Source: JANNRW01 sp031401815 (GTDB lineage: Bacteria > Desulfobacterota > Desulfuromonadia > Geobacterales > DSM-12255). From it: a stretch of DNA of 11,272 nucleotides. The position numbers and the translations under genes are program-made. Of this stretch, positions 1 through 6,417 are shown in pieces (within the stretch, counting starts at the first letter, position 1; the number at the start of each line of letters is the position of its first letter). The stretch covers positions 1 to 11,272 of the forward strand of contig JANNRW010000033.1 of NCBI GenBank assembly GCA_031401815.1. Reading direction: 5' to 3'. The notes under the pieces are model-generated. The model saw only the letters and a list, made by a program, of their open reading frames with translations, was not told the origin of the DNA and ran no database searches.

Positions 1-1347
1 CTTGCCGTCCTGCGGCTTGCGGCGTTCGGCGATATCAAGCCCAGACATGATCTTGATCCTGGAGGTGAGCGCATATTTGTACTTGTATGGGATACGCTGG
101 TATATCTTGCAACGACCGTCAATCCTTATCCTTACCAGGACATCGTTTTTGCCGGGATAGGGCTCAATATGAATATCAGATGCCTTGACTTTGTAGGCGT
201 CACAGATGATCTTGTTGACCAGCTGGACGATAACACTGTCCTGTTCAGAGACTTTCTGCACCTCCTGTTCGATATCAGGCTCGTCTCCGGCTTCAAGCTT
301 GCTCAACAGATCATTTATGCTGCCTGAGCTGGAGTCACCACCAGGTTGCAGGTTGTAAAGATGGTCTATAAACTTTTCAATATCATCCCTGAAACCCCCT
401 ACAAAACTGAGTCTCTTGTATTCAGGATAGACAAATCTTATGAGATCCTGCTTGCCAAGGTCTGTCGGATCCTCCATGACAAGGCAAAGGACACCATTTT
501 CAACCTTCACCGGAACCCAGCGCTCTTTTCTGAGCCTGTCCGGTTTTATCTTTGACAGGATCTCTTCAAGGTGAGGGAGAGTCGAGTCAAAAGCCATGAA
601 TTCAGTCCCGAAGTAGAGGCTCAGGTTTTTCGCCATCTCTTCACGTGATATCTTGACTTCGCGAACAAGAAGCAGATCCAGGCCGAGTGAAGCAGCATCC
701 GGGTGTGACGATATTTTCTGCAGGGTGATTTCATCAACCAGGTTCTTGTCCAGGAGGTAGTTATAGCGTGATTTCTGGCGAATCAGTTTTGTAGAAGCAT
801 TGAGCCTGTGGATGTTATAGATGGCAATGGAGAGGGAGGATGCAAGTTCATTGGCGTAGCCAAGGTCAGTCTCTGTGAAAGAGGCGCCATGTTTTTTATT
901 GATAAGTTGTATGACACCTATCGGTGCATTGTTGAATTTCATCGGTACACAGAGTACCTGTGTAGTCTTGTAACCGGTCTTTTGATCCCAGACCCTGTCA
1001 AAGGTCAGCGCAGTGTTGATCATGGTCAGCTCATGCTGGTCGTAAGCATCCTTGATATTGATGACACTGTCAGAGAGAGCGGAGTAACCGGCAAGGCTTG
1101 ACGCATTTATCGGGACAACTATCTGTGTAACTTCTGCGCCTGATTTCACACGTGAAATAAGTGCATTTCTCTTTGAATCAGCAACATATATGGTTATCCT
1201 GTCAGCATCGAACAGTCCGGCTATGCTGTCTTTTAGCTGGATCAGAATATCATTCAGGTTGGTTGCCGAATGTATGTCGTTGATCCTCTCCATGAACTTT
1301 TTTCTGTATTCGAGCTGGTTTTTAAGATGATCCATTTCGTTATTCAT
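1..1347 (-). CDS. GAF-domain PilB/GspE-type secretion ATPase, 3' part missing
   Basis: This gene runs leftward off the window edge; 449 codons are present with no stop. Residues about 25-185 read as a GAF domain (motifs such as VLCVPMKFNNAPIGVIQLIN). Residues about 215-335 resemble the T2SSE_N/MshE-N domain that precedes type II secretion and type IV pilus ATPases. From about 365 the N-terminal part of the ATPase begins, with SDIHIEP at 390-396 and RIKIMSGLDIAERRKPQDGK at 430-449, both typical of PilB/GspE. Walker A, the Asp and His boxes and Walker B would lie beyond position 1, so ATPase competence cannot be judged. Members of the family are cytoplasmic hexameric ATPases that power pilus or pseudopilus assembly. 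The GAF domain suggests ligand or protein sensing coupled to that motor, which is inference. I chose ATG 1347 over the in-frame ATG at 1353 because AGGAA at 1354-1358 abuts 1353 but is spaced 6 bases from 1347. It is divergent from the ABC export operon. Confidence 0.9.
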   Translation of the reverse strand, partial: MNNEMDHLKNQLEYRKKFMERINDIHSATNLNDILIQLKDSIAGLFDADRITIYVADSKRNALISRVKSGAEVTQIVVPINASSLAGYSALSDSVINIKDAYDQHELTMINTALTFDRVWDQKTGYKTTQVLCVPMKFNNAPIGVIQLINKKHGASFTETDLGYANELASSLSIAIYNIHRLNASTKLIRQKSRYNYLLDKNLVDEITLQKISSHPDAASLGLDLLLVREVKISREEMAKNLSLYFGTEFMAFDSTLPHLEEILSKIKPDRLRKERWVPVKVENGVLCLVMEDPTDLGKQDLIRFVYPEYKRLSFVGGFRDDIEKFIDHLYNLQPGGDSSSGSINDLLSKLEAGDEPDIEQEVQKVSEQDSVIVQLVNKIICDAYKVKASDIHIEPYPGKNDVLVRIRIDGRCKIYQRIPYKYKYALTSRIKIMSGLDIAERRKPQDGK

Positions 1348-1353
1348 GAGCAT

Positions 1354-1358
1354 TTCCT
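1354..1358 (-). promoter_or_regulatory. Ribosome binding site deciding the start of the GAF-ATPase
   Basis: On the minus strand AGGAA directly touches an ATG at 1353 and lies 6 bases before a second in-frame ATG at 1347. The normal spacing favours 1347 as the initiation codon. Confidence 0.55.
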
Positions 1359-1511
1359 GTTTATGGAGTAAAATGACGCAGCTTGATTTTTGCAGCTTCT
1401 TGTGTAACTTTAAACAAATGCAAAAGTTCTCATTACAATAGCGCAAATCATCAGGATTTCAACAAATATTCTGACTGCAAGATTGAAATACGCTTCAGGA
1501 GCCGACTCTTT
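1354..1511. other. Divergent intergenic region, 158 bases
   Basis: This AT-rich spacer separates the leftward ATPase gene from the rightward ABC export operon and must hold promoters for both. I see no convincing -35/-10 pair. TACAAT at 1434-1439 on the plus strand is a possible -10 for the export operon but lacks a recognisable -35 at normal distance. A 6-bp inverted repeat (AACTTT / AAAGTT) lies near 1406-1428. A TTG-initiated extension of the downstream reading frame reaches back to 1383, but it reads like non-coding sequence. Confidence 0.4.
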
Positions 1512-2723
1512 ATGCCAAATGCAGATATTTCCGGGCTCAGGATAGACAAGCAGGCTCTTCCCGACCGCAAACCAGTTCGCTTCCGGATACTCTTCCGGCT
1601 GTTTTTCGCAGTAATCATACTCTCTCTGTTGATCTGGAAGTTTCTCTTGTCATCTCCGGTTGTTGTGCAGACAGTTACGGTCTCGATGATCTATCCTTCC
1701 CAGTCTTTTACCCTGCTTAACGCCAGTGGTTACGTGGTTGCCCAGCGAAAGGCTGCCCTTGCATCAAAGACAACAGGTCGCCTGGAGTGGCTTGGTGTCG
1801 AAGAGGGGCGCAGGGTGACTCGTGGCGAGGTGATTGCCAGACTTGAAGGTAAAGACTCGGATGCTGCCCGTCAGCAGGCATCTGCCGGATTAAAATCTGC
1901 GCAGGCGCAGCTGGAGCAGGCAAAAGCAGAAGCAGTTGATGCTGCACGTGCCCACACAAGGCAACAGGATCTTTTTCGCCAGGGTATAGTAGCCCAGGCT
2001 GAATTTGACACGGCTGAAACGCGCCATCACCGCGCAAAGGCGGCAGTTGCCGTAGGTGAGGCAAATGTCCAGGTCGCAGCAGCAGCACTTTCAGGAGCTG
2101 ATGTTTACCATGATTATTCCAAAATCCGCGCACCTTTTGACGGCGTTGTACTGACCAAAAATGCCGATGTCGGCGACATTGTTACACCACTTGGTGCAGC
2201 AGCGAATGCAAAGGCATCTGTGGTGACAATTGCAGATCTCTCTTCCTTGCAGGTTGAGACAGATGTTTCCGAGTCAAATCTGGCAAAGGTTCGCGTGGGG
2301 CAGCCGTGCGAGATACAGCTCGACGCACTGGCGGACAGACGTTTCAAGGGGTATGTTCATGCTATCGTTCCGACTGCGGATAGGAGCAAGGCGACAGTGA
2401 TGGTCAAGATTCGTTTCCGCAATCTTGATCCAGGGATTTTGCCGGAGATGAGCGCAAAGGTTGCATTCCTGGAGCGAGAGACAACCACTGATGAGATGAA
2501 ACCAAAAACTGCTCTCAATCCTTCGGCAATAGCCAAGCGAAATGGCAGGAGCGTAGTTTATGTCGTAAAGGGGGAGAGGGTTGCAGAGACCGAAATAGTG
2601 CCTGGAAAAAGTGTTGGAGCGCTTGTTGAGGTTTTTCAAGGGGTGAATCCAGGAGACAGGATCGTTGTCAAGCCTCTTGAAAAGATGAAAGACGGGATGA
2701 AAGTCAAGGTGAGTGAAAAGTGA
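1512..2723 (+). CDS. RND/MacA-type membrane fusion protein of an ABC exporter
   Basis: This is a 403-residue HlyD/MacA-like periplasmic adaptor, first gene of a three-gene export operon. The N-terminus is short and cytoplasmic, with Arg/Lys residues just before one membrane segment at about 27-46. A biotinyl-lipoyl-like half (GYVVAQRKAALASK through GEVIARLEGKD) covers about 74-116. An Ala/Gln-rich alpha-helical hairpin follows at about 117-190. The second lipoyl half contains KIRAPFDGVVLTKNADVGD, and a beta-barrel and membrane-proximal domain lead to the C-terminus. Adaptors of this type link an inner-membrane ABC permease to an outer-membrane channel; no TolC-like gene is visible here, so the channel would be encoded elsewhere. 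I chose ATG 1512 because AGGAG lies at 1497-1501, 10 bases upstream, and the upstream in-frame extension to a TTG at 1383 lacks family-like sequence. Its stop overlaps the ATPase start (GTGA), indicating translational coupling. The exported substrate is unknown. Confidence 0.9.
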   Translation: MPNADISGLRIDKQALPDRKPVRFRILFRLFFAVIILSLLIWKFLLSSPVVVQTVTVSMIYPSQSFTLLNASGYVVAQRKAALASKTTGRLEWLGVEEGRRVTRGEVIARLEGKDSDAARQQASAGLKSAQAQLEQAKAEAVDAARAHTRQQDLFRQGIVAQAEFDTAETRHHRAKAAVAVGEANVQVAAAALSGADVYHDYSKIRAPFDGVVLTKNADVGDIVTPLGAAANAKASVVTIADLSSLQVETDVSESNLAKVRVGQPCEIQLDALADRRFKGYVHAIVPTADRSKATVMVKIRFRNLDPGILPEMSAKVAFLERETTTDEMKPKTALNPSAIAKRNGRSVVYVVKGERVAETEIVPGKSVGALVEVFQGVNPGDRIVVKPLEKMKDGMKVKVSEK

Positions 2724-3442
2724 TCGGCTCTTCTGTAAATAATCTCGTCGAAGTCAGAAATGTTTCCAAGTCCTACCATCGGGGCAGCCAGCTTGTTCCG
2801 GTTCTTGAGCAGATCAGCTTTGATATTGCCCAGGGGGAGTTTCTTGCTCTGATGGGGCCATCAGGTTCAGGGAAGAGCACCCTGCTTAACCTTGTTGCCG
2901 GAATAGACTATGTAGATAGCGGCAAGATCACGGTTGGAGGTGTCGAGATCACAACTCTTGGCGAGTCTGAACTGGCTGACTGGCGAGCAGCCAATGTCGG
3001 ATTTATTTTCCAGTTCTACAACCTGATTCCGGTTCTTACTGCTTTTGAAAATGTGGAGTTGCCGTTGCTCCTTACCGGGCTCTCCGGAAGGGAGCGGCAA
3101 GAGCATGTGAAGACTGCCCTCTCGCTTGTGAACCTGTCTGACCGTATGGATCATTACCCTGGGCAGTTATCCGGAGGGCAGCAGCAGAGAGTTGCAATTG
3201 CCCGCGCTGTTGTTGTTGATCCGGCCATTCTGGTGGCTGACGAGCCTACCGGCGATCTCGACCGGGTCTCGGCGGAAGAGATACTTTCTCTCATGCAGCG
3301 TCTTGTTGCTGATTTTGGAAAAACCATCATCATGGTTACCCACGACCCGCGCGCCGCTGAAAGGGCCAATCTCATACGTCAACTCGAAAAAGGTCTGCTG
3401 GTTACCGATTCTAAGCCCCCTCTCCAGGCATCCTGCTCCTGA
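2720..3442 (+). CDS. ABC transporter ATPase, LolD/MacB-type
   Basis: This 240-residue ABC ATPase of the LolD/MacB/FtsE class would energise the permease encoded next to it. All catalytic elements are present: Walker A GPSGSGKS at 46-53, Q-loop Gln98, signature LSGGQQQR at 150-157, Walker B ILVADEP at 170-176 with Glu175, D-loop GDLD at 178-181 and switch His208. The length is normal for the class. Translation appears to begin at GTG 2720, overlapping the fusion-protein stop by four bases, with AAGGTGAG about 8 bases upstream. In the family, ATP hydrolysis in the cytoplasm drives mechanical motion of an FtsX-fold permease rather than a classical alternating-access channel. The substrate could be a lipoprotein, lipid, peptide or drug; the sequence does not distinguish these. 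Confidence 0.95.
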   Translation: MIGSSVNNLVEVRNVSKSYHRGSQLVPVLEQISFDIAQGEFLALMGPSGSGKSTLLNLVAGIDYVDSGKITVGGVEITTLGESELADWRAANVGFIFQFYNLIPVLTAFENVELPLLLTGLSGRERQEHVKTALSLVNLSDRMDHYPGQLSGGQQQRVAIARAVVVDPAILVADEPTGDLDRVSAEEILSLMQRLVADFGKTIIMVTHDPRAAERANLIRQLEKGLLVTDSKPPLQASCS

Positions 3443-4599
3443 TGTTTTTCCTGAAACTCATCATACGTAACTCTTTCCGGCACAAACTTCGTGCTCTTCT
3501 TACCGTTACCGGCGTCGCAATCGCCATACTGGCGTTCGGTCTTCTGCACACCCTTGTAAATCTCTGGTATCTGGGGGTCGAGGCTTCCTCAGCTACACGC
3601 CTGGTGACGCGAAGCTCCATATCTCTTGTCTTTTCACTCCCCATCTCGTATCAGGAGAGAATTCGCCATATCGACGGTGTATCCGGAGTTGGCTCAATGA
3701 ACTGGTTTGGAGGGGTATATATTTCCGAGAAGAACTTTTTTCCGAATTTCGCCGTAGAGCCGAGGTCATTTCTTCAGCTTTATCCGGAGTTTCTGATTAA
3801 TGATGCTGAAAAGCAGGCATTTTTACTCGACAGGCAGGGGGCAGCTGCCGGGAAAAAGCTGGCTGCCAAGCATGGGTGGAAAATTGGCGACCGGATTACC
3901 CTCAAAGGGACGATCTTTCCAGGGGAGTGGAACTTTGTCCTGCGGGCAATTTATACCGGTGCAGAGCAGAGTACTGATGAAACCCAGTTATTCTTCCATT
4001 GGGCTTACCTGAATGAAACACTGCGAAAGACCATCCCAAGAAGAGCGGATCAGGTCGGCCTCTATGTAGTCAGTGTAACCAGACCTGACATGGCTTCGGA
4101 AGTTGCACAGGCAATCGATGCAACCTTCAGGAACTCGCTGGCTGAAACCCTTACCGAGACTGAGAAAGCCTTTCAGCTCAGCTTTGTTGCAATGACTGAA
4201 GCAATCATGATAGCAATTCAGATTGTCTCTTACCTGGTTATTGTAATAATCATGGTGGTAGCGGCAAATACCATGGCTATGACCGCAAGGGAGCGGATTG
4301 GCGAATATGCCACAATGAAGAGTATGGGGTTCAAGGGGGGGCACATAGCTGCAACAGTTTTTGGTGAGTCACTGTTTATAGCAATGATAGGTGGAGTGAC
4401 AGGGGTGATTTTAACTTTTCCGGCGGCTCACTCGATACAGGCTGAGCTCTCTCAGTTTTTTCCGGTGTTCCGTGTATCTCAAACTACTATAGCCCTGCAA
4501 CTCTCTGCATCAGCTCTCGTCGGGATGGTGGCCGGAATCTTTCCGACCTGGCGAGGTGCAACTATCAGAATAGCTGAAGGGATGAGGCGGGCAGGATAA
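3442..4599 (+). CDS. FtsX/MacB-family ABC permease
   Basis: This 385-residue inner-membrane permease has the four-helix FtsX/MacB topology. The first membrane segment is at about 17-40. A large periplasmic MacB-type core domain follows at about 45-250, including GDRITLKGTIFPGEWNFVL. Three C-terminal segments lie at about 253-278, 308-330 and 350-370. The conserved cytoplasmic motif ERIGEYATMKSMGF at 284-297, after the second segment, is the usual contact with the ATPase. The start codon overlaps the ATPase stop by one base (TGATG) and no strong Shine-Dalgarno sequence is visible, so translation is probably coupled. Only one permease gene is present, so it would act as a homodimer. MacB proteins carry the ATPase on the same chain, whereas here it is separate, as in DevBCA-like and LolCDE-like systems. 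The stop is followed after one base by the stop of the opposing lipoprotein gene. Confidence 0.92.
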   Translation: MFFLKLIIRNSFRHKLRALLTVTGVAIAILAFGLLHTLVNLWYLGVEASSATRLVTRSSISLVFSLPISYQERIRHIDGVSGVGSMNWFGGVYISEKNFFPNFAVEPRSFLQLYPEFLINDAEKQAFLLDRQGAAAGKKLAAKHGWKIGDRITLKGTIFPGEWNFVLRAIYTGAEQSTDETQLFFHWAYLNETLRKTIPRRADQVGLYVVSVTRPDMASEVAQAIDATFRNSLAETLTETEKAFQLSFVAMTEAIMIAIQIVSYLVIVIIMVVAANTMAMTARERIGEYATMKSMGFKGGHIAATVFGESLFIAMIGGVTGVILTFPAAHSIQAELSQFFPVFRVSQTTIALQLSASALVGMVAGIFPTWRGATIRIAEGMRRAG

Positions 4600-4600
4600 G

Positions 4601-5311
4601 TTACTTGTCCTTCAACGTTGGAACGGATTTTTCAGCTACAGATGGCTGAGGCTCAGTTTTTGGAGAAACAGTCGGAGTCGGGATTACAGCCTCTTTTCCT
4701 GATTTTTCCGGAAGAGTAACAGCGGCTGCAGGTTTTGAATCCTGCTCCTTGACTGTTGTTTCCGGCGCTTTCCTGAACTCTTTAAGCGCTTGCCCAAGAC
4801 TGGTGTTTTCCTTGGTTAACTTGTCAATTTTCTGCTGCATCTCAGCAAAATACTCACCGGCTGTTTTCAGAATATTTTCAGGTTTAACTGCGATCACCAG
4901 CTTCTCATGGGCAAGTTTCATATCTTCAAACTCAGTCGAAAGCTTTTTGACTTTTAACGAAAGGCTTGAGTTTGTTGTAGTAAGTTTCTCGTTTTCTACT
5001 TTCAAGTCATTATTATCAGTAGCAAGTTTCTTTGTAACTTCAACCAGTCCATTATTCTTGATGATCGACTCGGAAAGTTCCACCTTAAGCTTCTTGAGTT
5101 CTAACTCTTGCTCTGTATTCTCTTCTCCCAACTTTTTATATTTTGCCTGAAGGTTCGAGTATAAAATTCTGGACTCATCCAGACTTTTGTTCAGCATAAG
5201 CGACTCCTGCTCTTTCTGCTGATAGGTTCCGGTAGAGACACACCCACCAAGAAATGCCGCAAATCCCATGGAAACGACAATCAGCCTGAAAGATCTGGAT
5301 ATGTAATTCAT
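4601..5311 (-). CDS. Coiled-coil lipoprotein of unknown function
   Basis: This is a 236-residue predicted lipoprotein. The N-terminus has a basic stretch, a hydrophobic core and a lipobox LGGC at 21-24, giving lipidated Cys24. The next residue is Val, not Asp, so by enterobacterial sorting rules it would go to the outer membrane. Residues about 30-180 are a long, highly charged helix with heptad-like Leu spacing, predicting a coiled coil. Residues about 183-236 are rich in Pro, Lys, Thr and Val and probably disordered. I recognise no catalytic motif and assign no function. A periplasmic tether, or a partner of the adjacent exporter or an envelope complex, is possible but speculative. A purine-rich stretch (GGATGGGGGA) precedes ATG 5311. 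The gene is convergent with the permease gene, with one base between the stops and no room for a terminator. Coding bases look more AT-rich than the neighbours. Confidence 0.8.
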   Translation of the reverse strand: MNYISRSFRLIVVSMGFAAFLGGCVSTGTYQQKEQESLMLNKSLDESRILYSNLQAKYKKLGEENTEQELELKKLKVELSESIIKNNGLVEVTKKLATDNNDLKVENEKLTTTNSSLSLKVKKLSTEFEDMKLAHEKLVIAVKPENILKTAGEYFAEMQQKIDKLTKENTSLGQALKEFRKAPETTVKEQDSKPAAAVTLPEKSGKEAVIPTPTVSPKTEPQPSVAEKSVPTLKDK

Positions 5312-5453
5312 ATTTCCCCCATCCTATGCTCTTGATTGAATAAAGAGTGCTGCCTGGCGCAACCCCTCTCTCTTTTCACTCTCATAGCACACTGCTGCTG
5401 TTATTGTCCAGTTTGAATCTCATCTAATGTAAACGCGGATATTGATTTTGGGT

Positions 5454-5490
5454 GTCAATAATTGAACAGTCAGGTCAATAAATGAACAGT
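5454..5490. repeat. Tandem 17-bp direct repeat with 20-bp period
   Basis: GTCAATAATTGAACAGT at 5454-5470 recurs as GTCAATAAATGAACAGT at 5474-5490, with one mismatch in 17 and a 20-bp period (about two helical turns). The first copy contains a perfect dyad TCAAT-A-ATTGA at 5455-5465; in the second the dyad has one mismatched pair. Two dyads on the same helix face, upstream of a sigma54-like promoter, look like a paired binding site for a dimeric activator. Alternatively this is the end of a degraded insertion sequence, since IS21-family ends carry multiple short repeats. No transposase sequence is nearby. Confidence 0.75.
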
Positions 5491-5572
5491 TTTCTGATGA
5501 ATTACAGTGACCCTGACTCCTGACAAATCATCTCATCCCTTGACGTGAGCGGCTTTATAGAAAAGCGGCTGT

Positions 5573-5588
5573 TGGTATGCCAAGTGCT
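5573..5588 (+). promoter_or_regulatory. Candidate sigma54 (RpoN) -24/-12 promoter of the CAP gene
   Basis: TGGTATGCCAAGTGCT has the invariant GG (5574-5575), N10, GC (5586-5587) arrangement. It matches 9 of the 12 specified positions of the TGGCACG-N4-TTGCW consensus. The predicted transcription start is near 5599, giving a leader of about 55 bases before the CAP gene. An NtrC-family activator is encoded directly downstream of that gene, which supports the reading. Chance matches to GG-N10-GC are common, so confidence is moderate. Confidence 0.5.
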
Positions 5589-5640
5589 TCTTATAGGTCA
5601 AAGACCAAAAATAGCAAGCCTGATCCGGCATATGTAACGA

Positions 5641-5646
5641 AAGGGG
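5641..5646 (+). promoter_or_regulatory. Ribosome binding site deciding the CAP-protein start
   Basis: AAGGGG directly abuts an ATG at 5647 but lies 9 bases before the in-frame ATG at 5656. The spacing favours 5656. Automated annotation would probably take 5647, adding three residues (MKA). Confidence 0.5.
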
Positions 5647-5655
5647 ATGAAAGCC

Positions 5656-6315
5656 ATGTTAACAAAAGAGAGCATAAATCATAAAATCCGGATTGCAGCA
5701 CTCGGCTCTTTTGTCATATCTCTTTTTATGGCTGCTCCCCCTGTTTTTGCAGATGAAAAGGATTTCAGGGCTGTCCTGGATGAGAGTGGGAAATACTTCT
5801 GCCTCTCTCCAGATGAAACTGAACTGGTAGGACTTGTGAACAGCTACAGGGCAAGCCATGGCCTGCCGGTAATCCCTAACTCCCGCTCACTCAACAAGGT
5901 TGCACGTACCCATGTTCTGGATCTTTTCACTAATCGTCCGGCTGACGGAAAAGACATTCATGGTCAAAACTGCAATCTGCACAGCTGGTCATATAACGGT
6001 TCATGGACTCCGGTCTGTTATACTAAAGGTACAAATAATCCTGAACTGATGTGGTACAAGGCAAAAGAGATAACCAGTTATGTATATTCTGCTCCTGTTT
6101 ATGAGAACGCTTACTGGACGTCCCAGGAGAGTGCTGTTCCGATAAAGGCCTTGACGGCCTGGAAAAAGAGCCCGTCACATAATGCTCTCATACTCGAAAC
6201 CGGGGTCTGGAAGGGTCTGAATAGTAAAGCAGTCGGCGTCGGTATTTACAAGGGGTTTGCCGTTATATGGGTTGGAGAGGTGGAAGACAAGGCAGGTTCG
6301 ATGGATCCCTGTTAA
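5656..6315 (+). CDS. Secreted CAP/SCP-domain protein
   Basis: This 219-residue protein has a signal peptide: basic residues, a hydrophobic stretch at about 12-28, and probable cleavage after VFA at 30-32. Residues about 55-208 form a CAP (SCP/TAPS, PF00188-like) domain. Visible family features are LVNSYRASHGLPVI in the first helix, His86 in ARTHVLDL, Glu150 in VYEN (the position of the GEN motif), His175 in SPSHNALIL (the SPxH motif) and the final strands KAVGVGIY and FAVIWVGEV. The two His and the Glu fit the CAP cavity that often binds metal. Four Cys (49, 106, 121, 219) would allow disulfides in the periplasm or outside the cell. Bacterial CAP proteins have no single agreed function, so none is assigned. 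The gene follows the sigma54-like element and precedes an NtrC-type regulator by 102 bases in the same direction. ATG 5647 is an alternative start. Confidence 0.88.
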   Translation: MLTKESINHKIRIAALGSFVISLFMAAPPVFADEKDFRAVLDESGKYFCLSPDETELVGLVNSYRASHGLPVIPNSRSLNKVARTHVLDLFTNRPADGKDIHGQNCNLHSWSYNGSWTPVCYTKGTNNPELMWYKAKEITSYVYSAPVYENAYWTSQESAVPIKALTAWKKSPSHNALILETGVWKGLNSKAVGVGIYKGFAVIWVGEVEDKAGSMDPC

Positions 6316-6331
6316 GCAAGAAAATGCAATG

Positions 6332-6359
6332 TTGACTTATTGAAACAAGCCTTTACTAT
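6332..6359 (+). promoter_or_regulatory. Candidate sigma70 promoter of the response regulator gene
   Basis: TTGACT (6332-6337) and TACTAT (6354-6359) are separated by 16 bases in the 102-base gap after the CAP gene. The predicted start is near 6366, giving a leader of about 50 bases. The regulator may therefore be transcribed independently of the CAP gene. No terminator hairpin is evident after the CAP stop, so read-through is also possible. Confidence 0.45.
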
Positions 6360-6417
6360 AAAAGCATCTGCGGACATTTTTTTAATCCAATAACTGAGGT
6401 TTGATGGAGAGACTTGA

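Larger units (their letters stand above)
5312..5655. other. Intergenic region with repeats and sigma54-like promoter
   Basis: This 344-base spacer separates the leftward lipoprotein from the rightward CAP-domain gene. It contains a near-perfect 17-bp direct repeat (5454-5490) and a -24/-12 element (5573-5588). A small hairpin, GGTC-AAA-GACC, lies around 5597-5608 in the likely leader. I could not identify a convincing sigma70 promoter for the lipoprotein gene; a TTGACA on the minus strand at 5458-5453 has no -10 at normal spacing. No known riboswitch motif is recognisable. Confidence 0.5.

Noticed and set aside
1383..1511. TTG-initiated N-terminal extension of the membrane fusion protein by 43 residues.
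   Set aside because: The extension lacks adaptor-like sequence and covers the divergent promoter region; ATG 1512 has AGGAG upstream and leads directly into the expected short cytoplasmic tail and membrane segment.
4749..5150. 133-codon plus-strand open frame opposite the lipoprotein.
   Set aside because: It is a Ser/Phe-rich antisense shadow of the coiled-coil coding sequence, without a ribosome binding site or family resemblance.
5453..5458. TTGACA on the minus strand as the -35 of the lipoprotein promoter.
   Set aside because: No -10-like hexamer lies at 16-18 bases; the best match, TACATT, is 21 bases away, and the hexamer is part of the 17-bp repeats.
5540..5561. TTGACG followed by TATAGA as a sigma70 promoter for the CAP gene.
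   Set aside because: The spacer is only 10 bases, too short for sigma70.
5540..5655. Possible c-di-GMP (GEMM) or other riboswitch before the CAP gene, suggested by GAAAG and paired GC-rich bits.
   Set aside because: The conserved GEMM core and receptor sequences are absent and only one 4-bp hairpin is clear; no known class fits.
5577..5684. Short plus-strand reading frame of about 35 codons overlapping the CAP-gene start.
   Set aside because: It has no ribosome binding site, overlaps the sigma54-like element and the CAP start in another frame, and shows no protein-like features.
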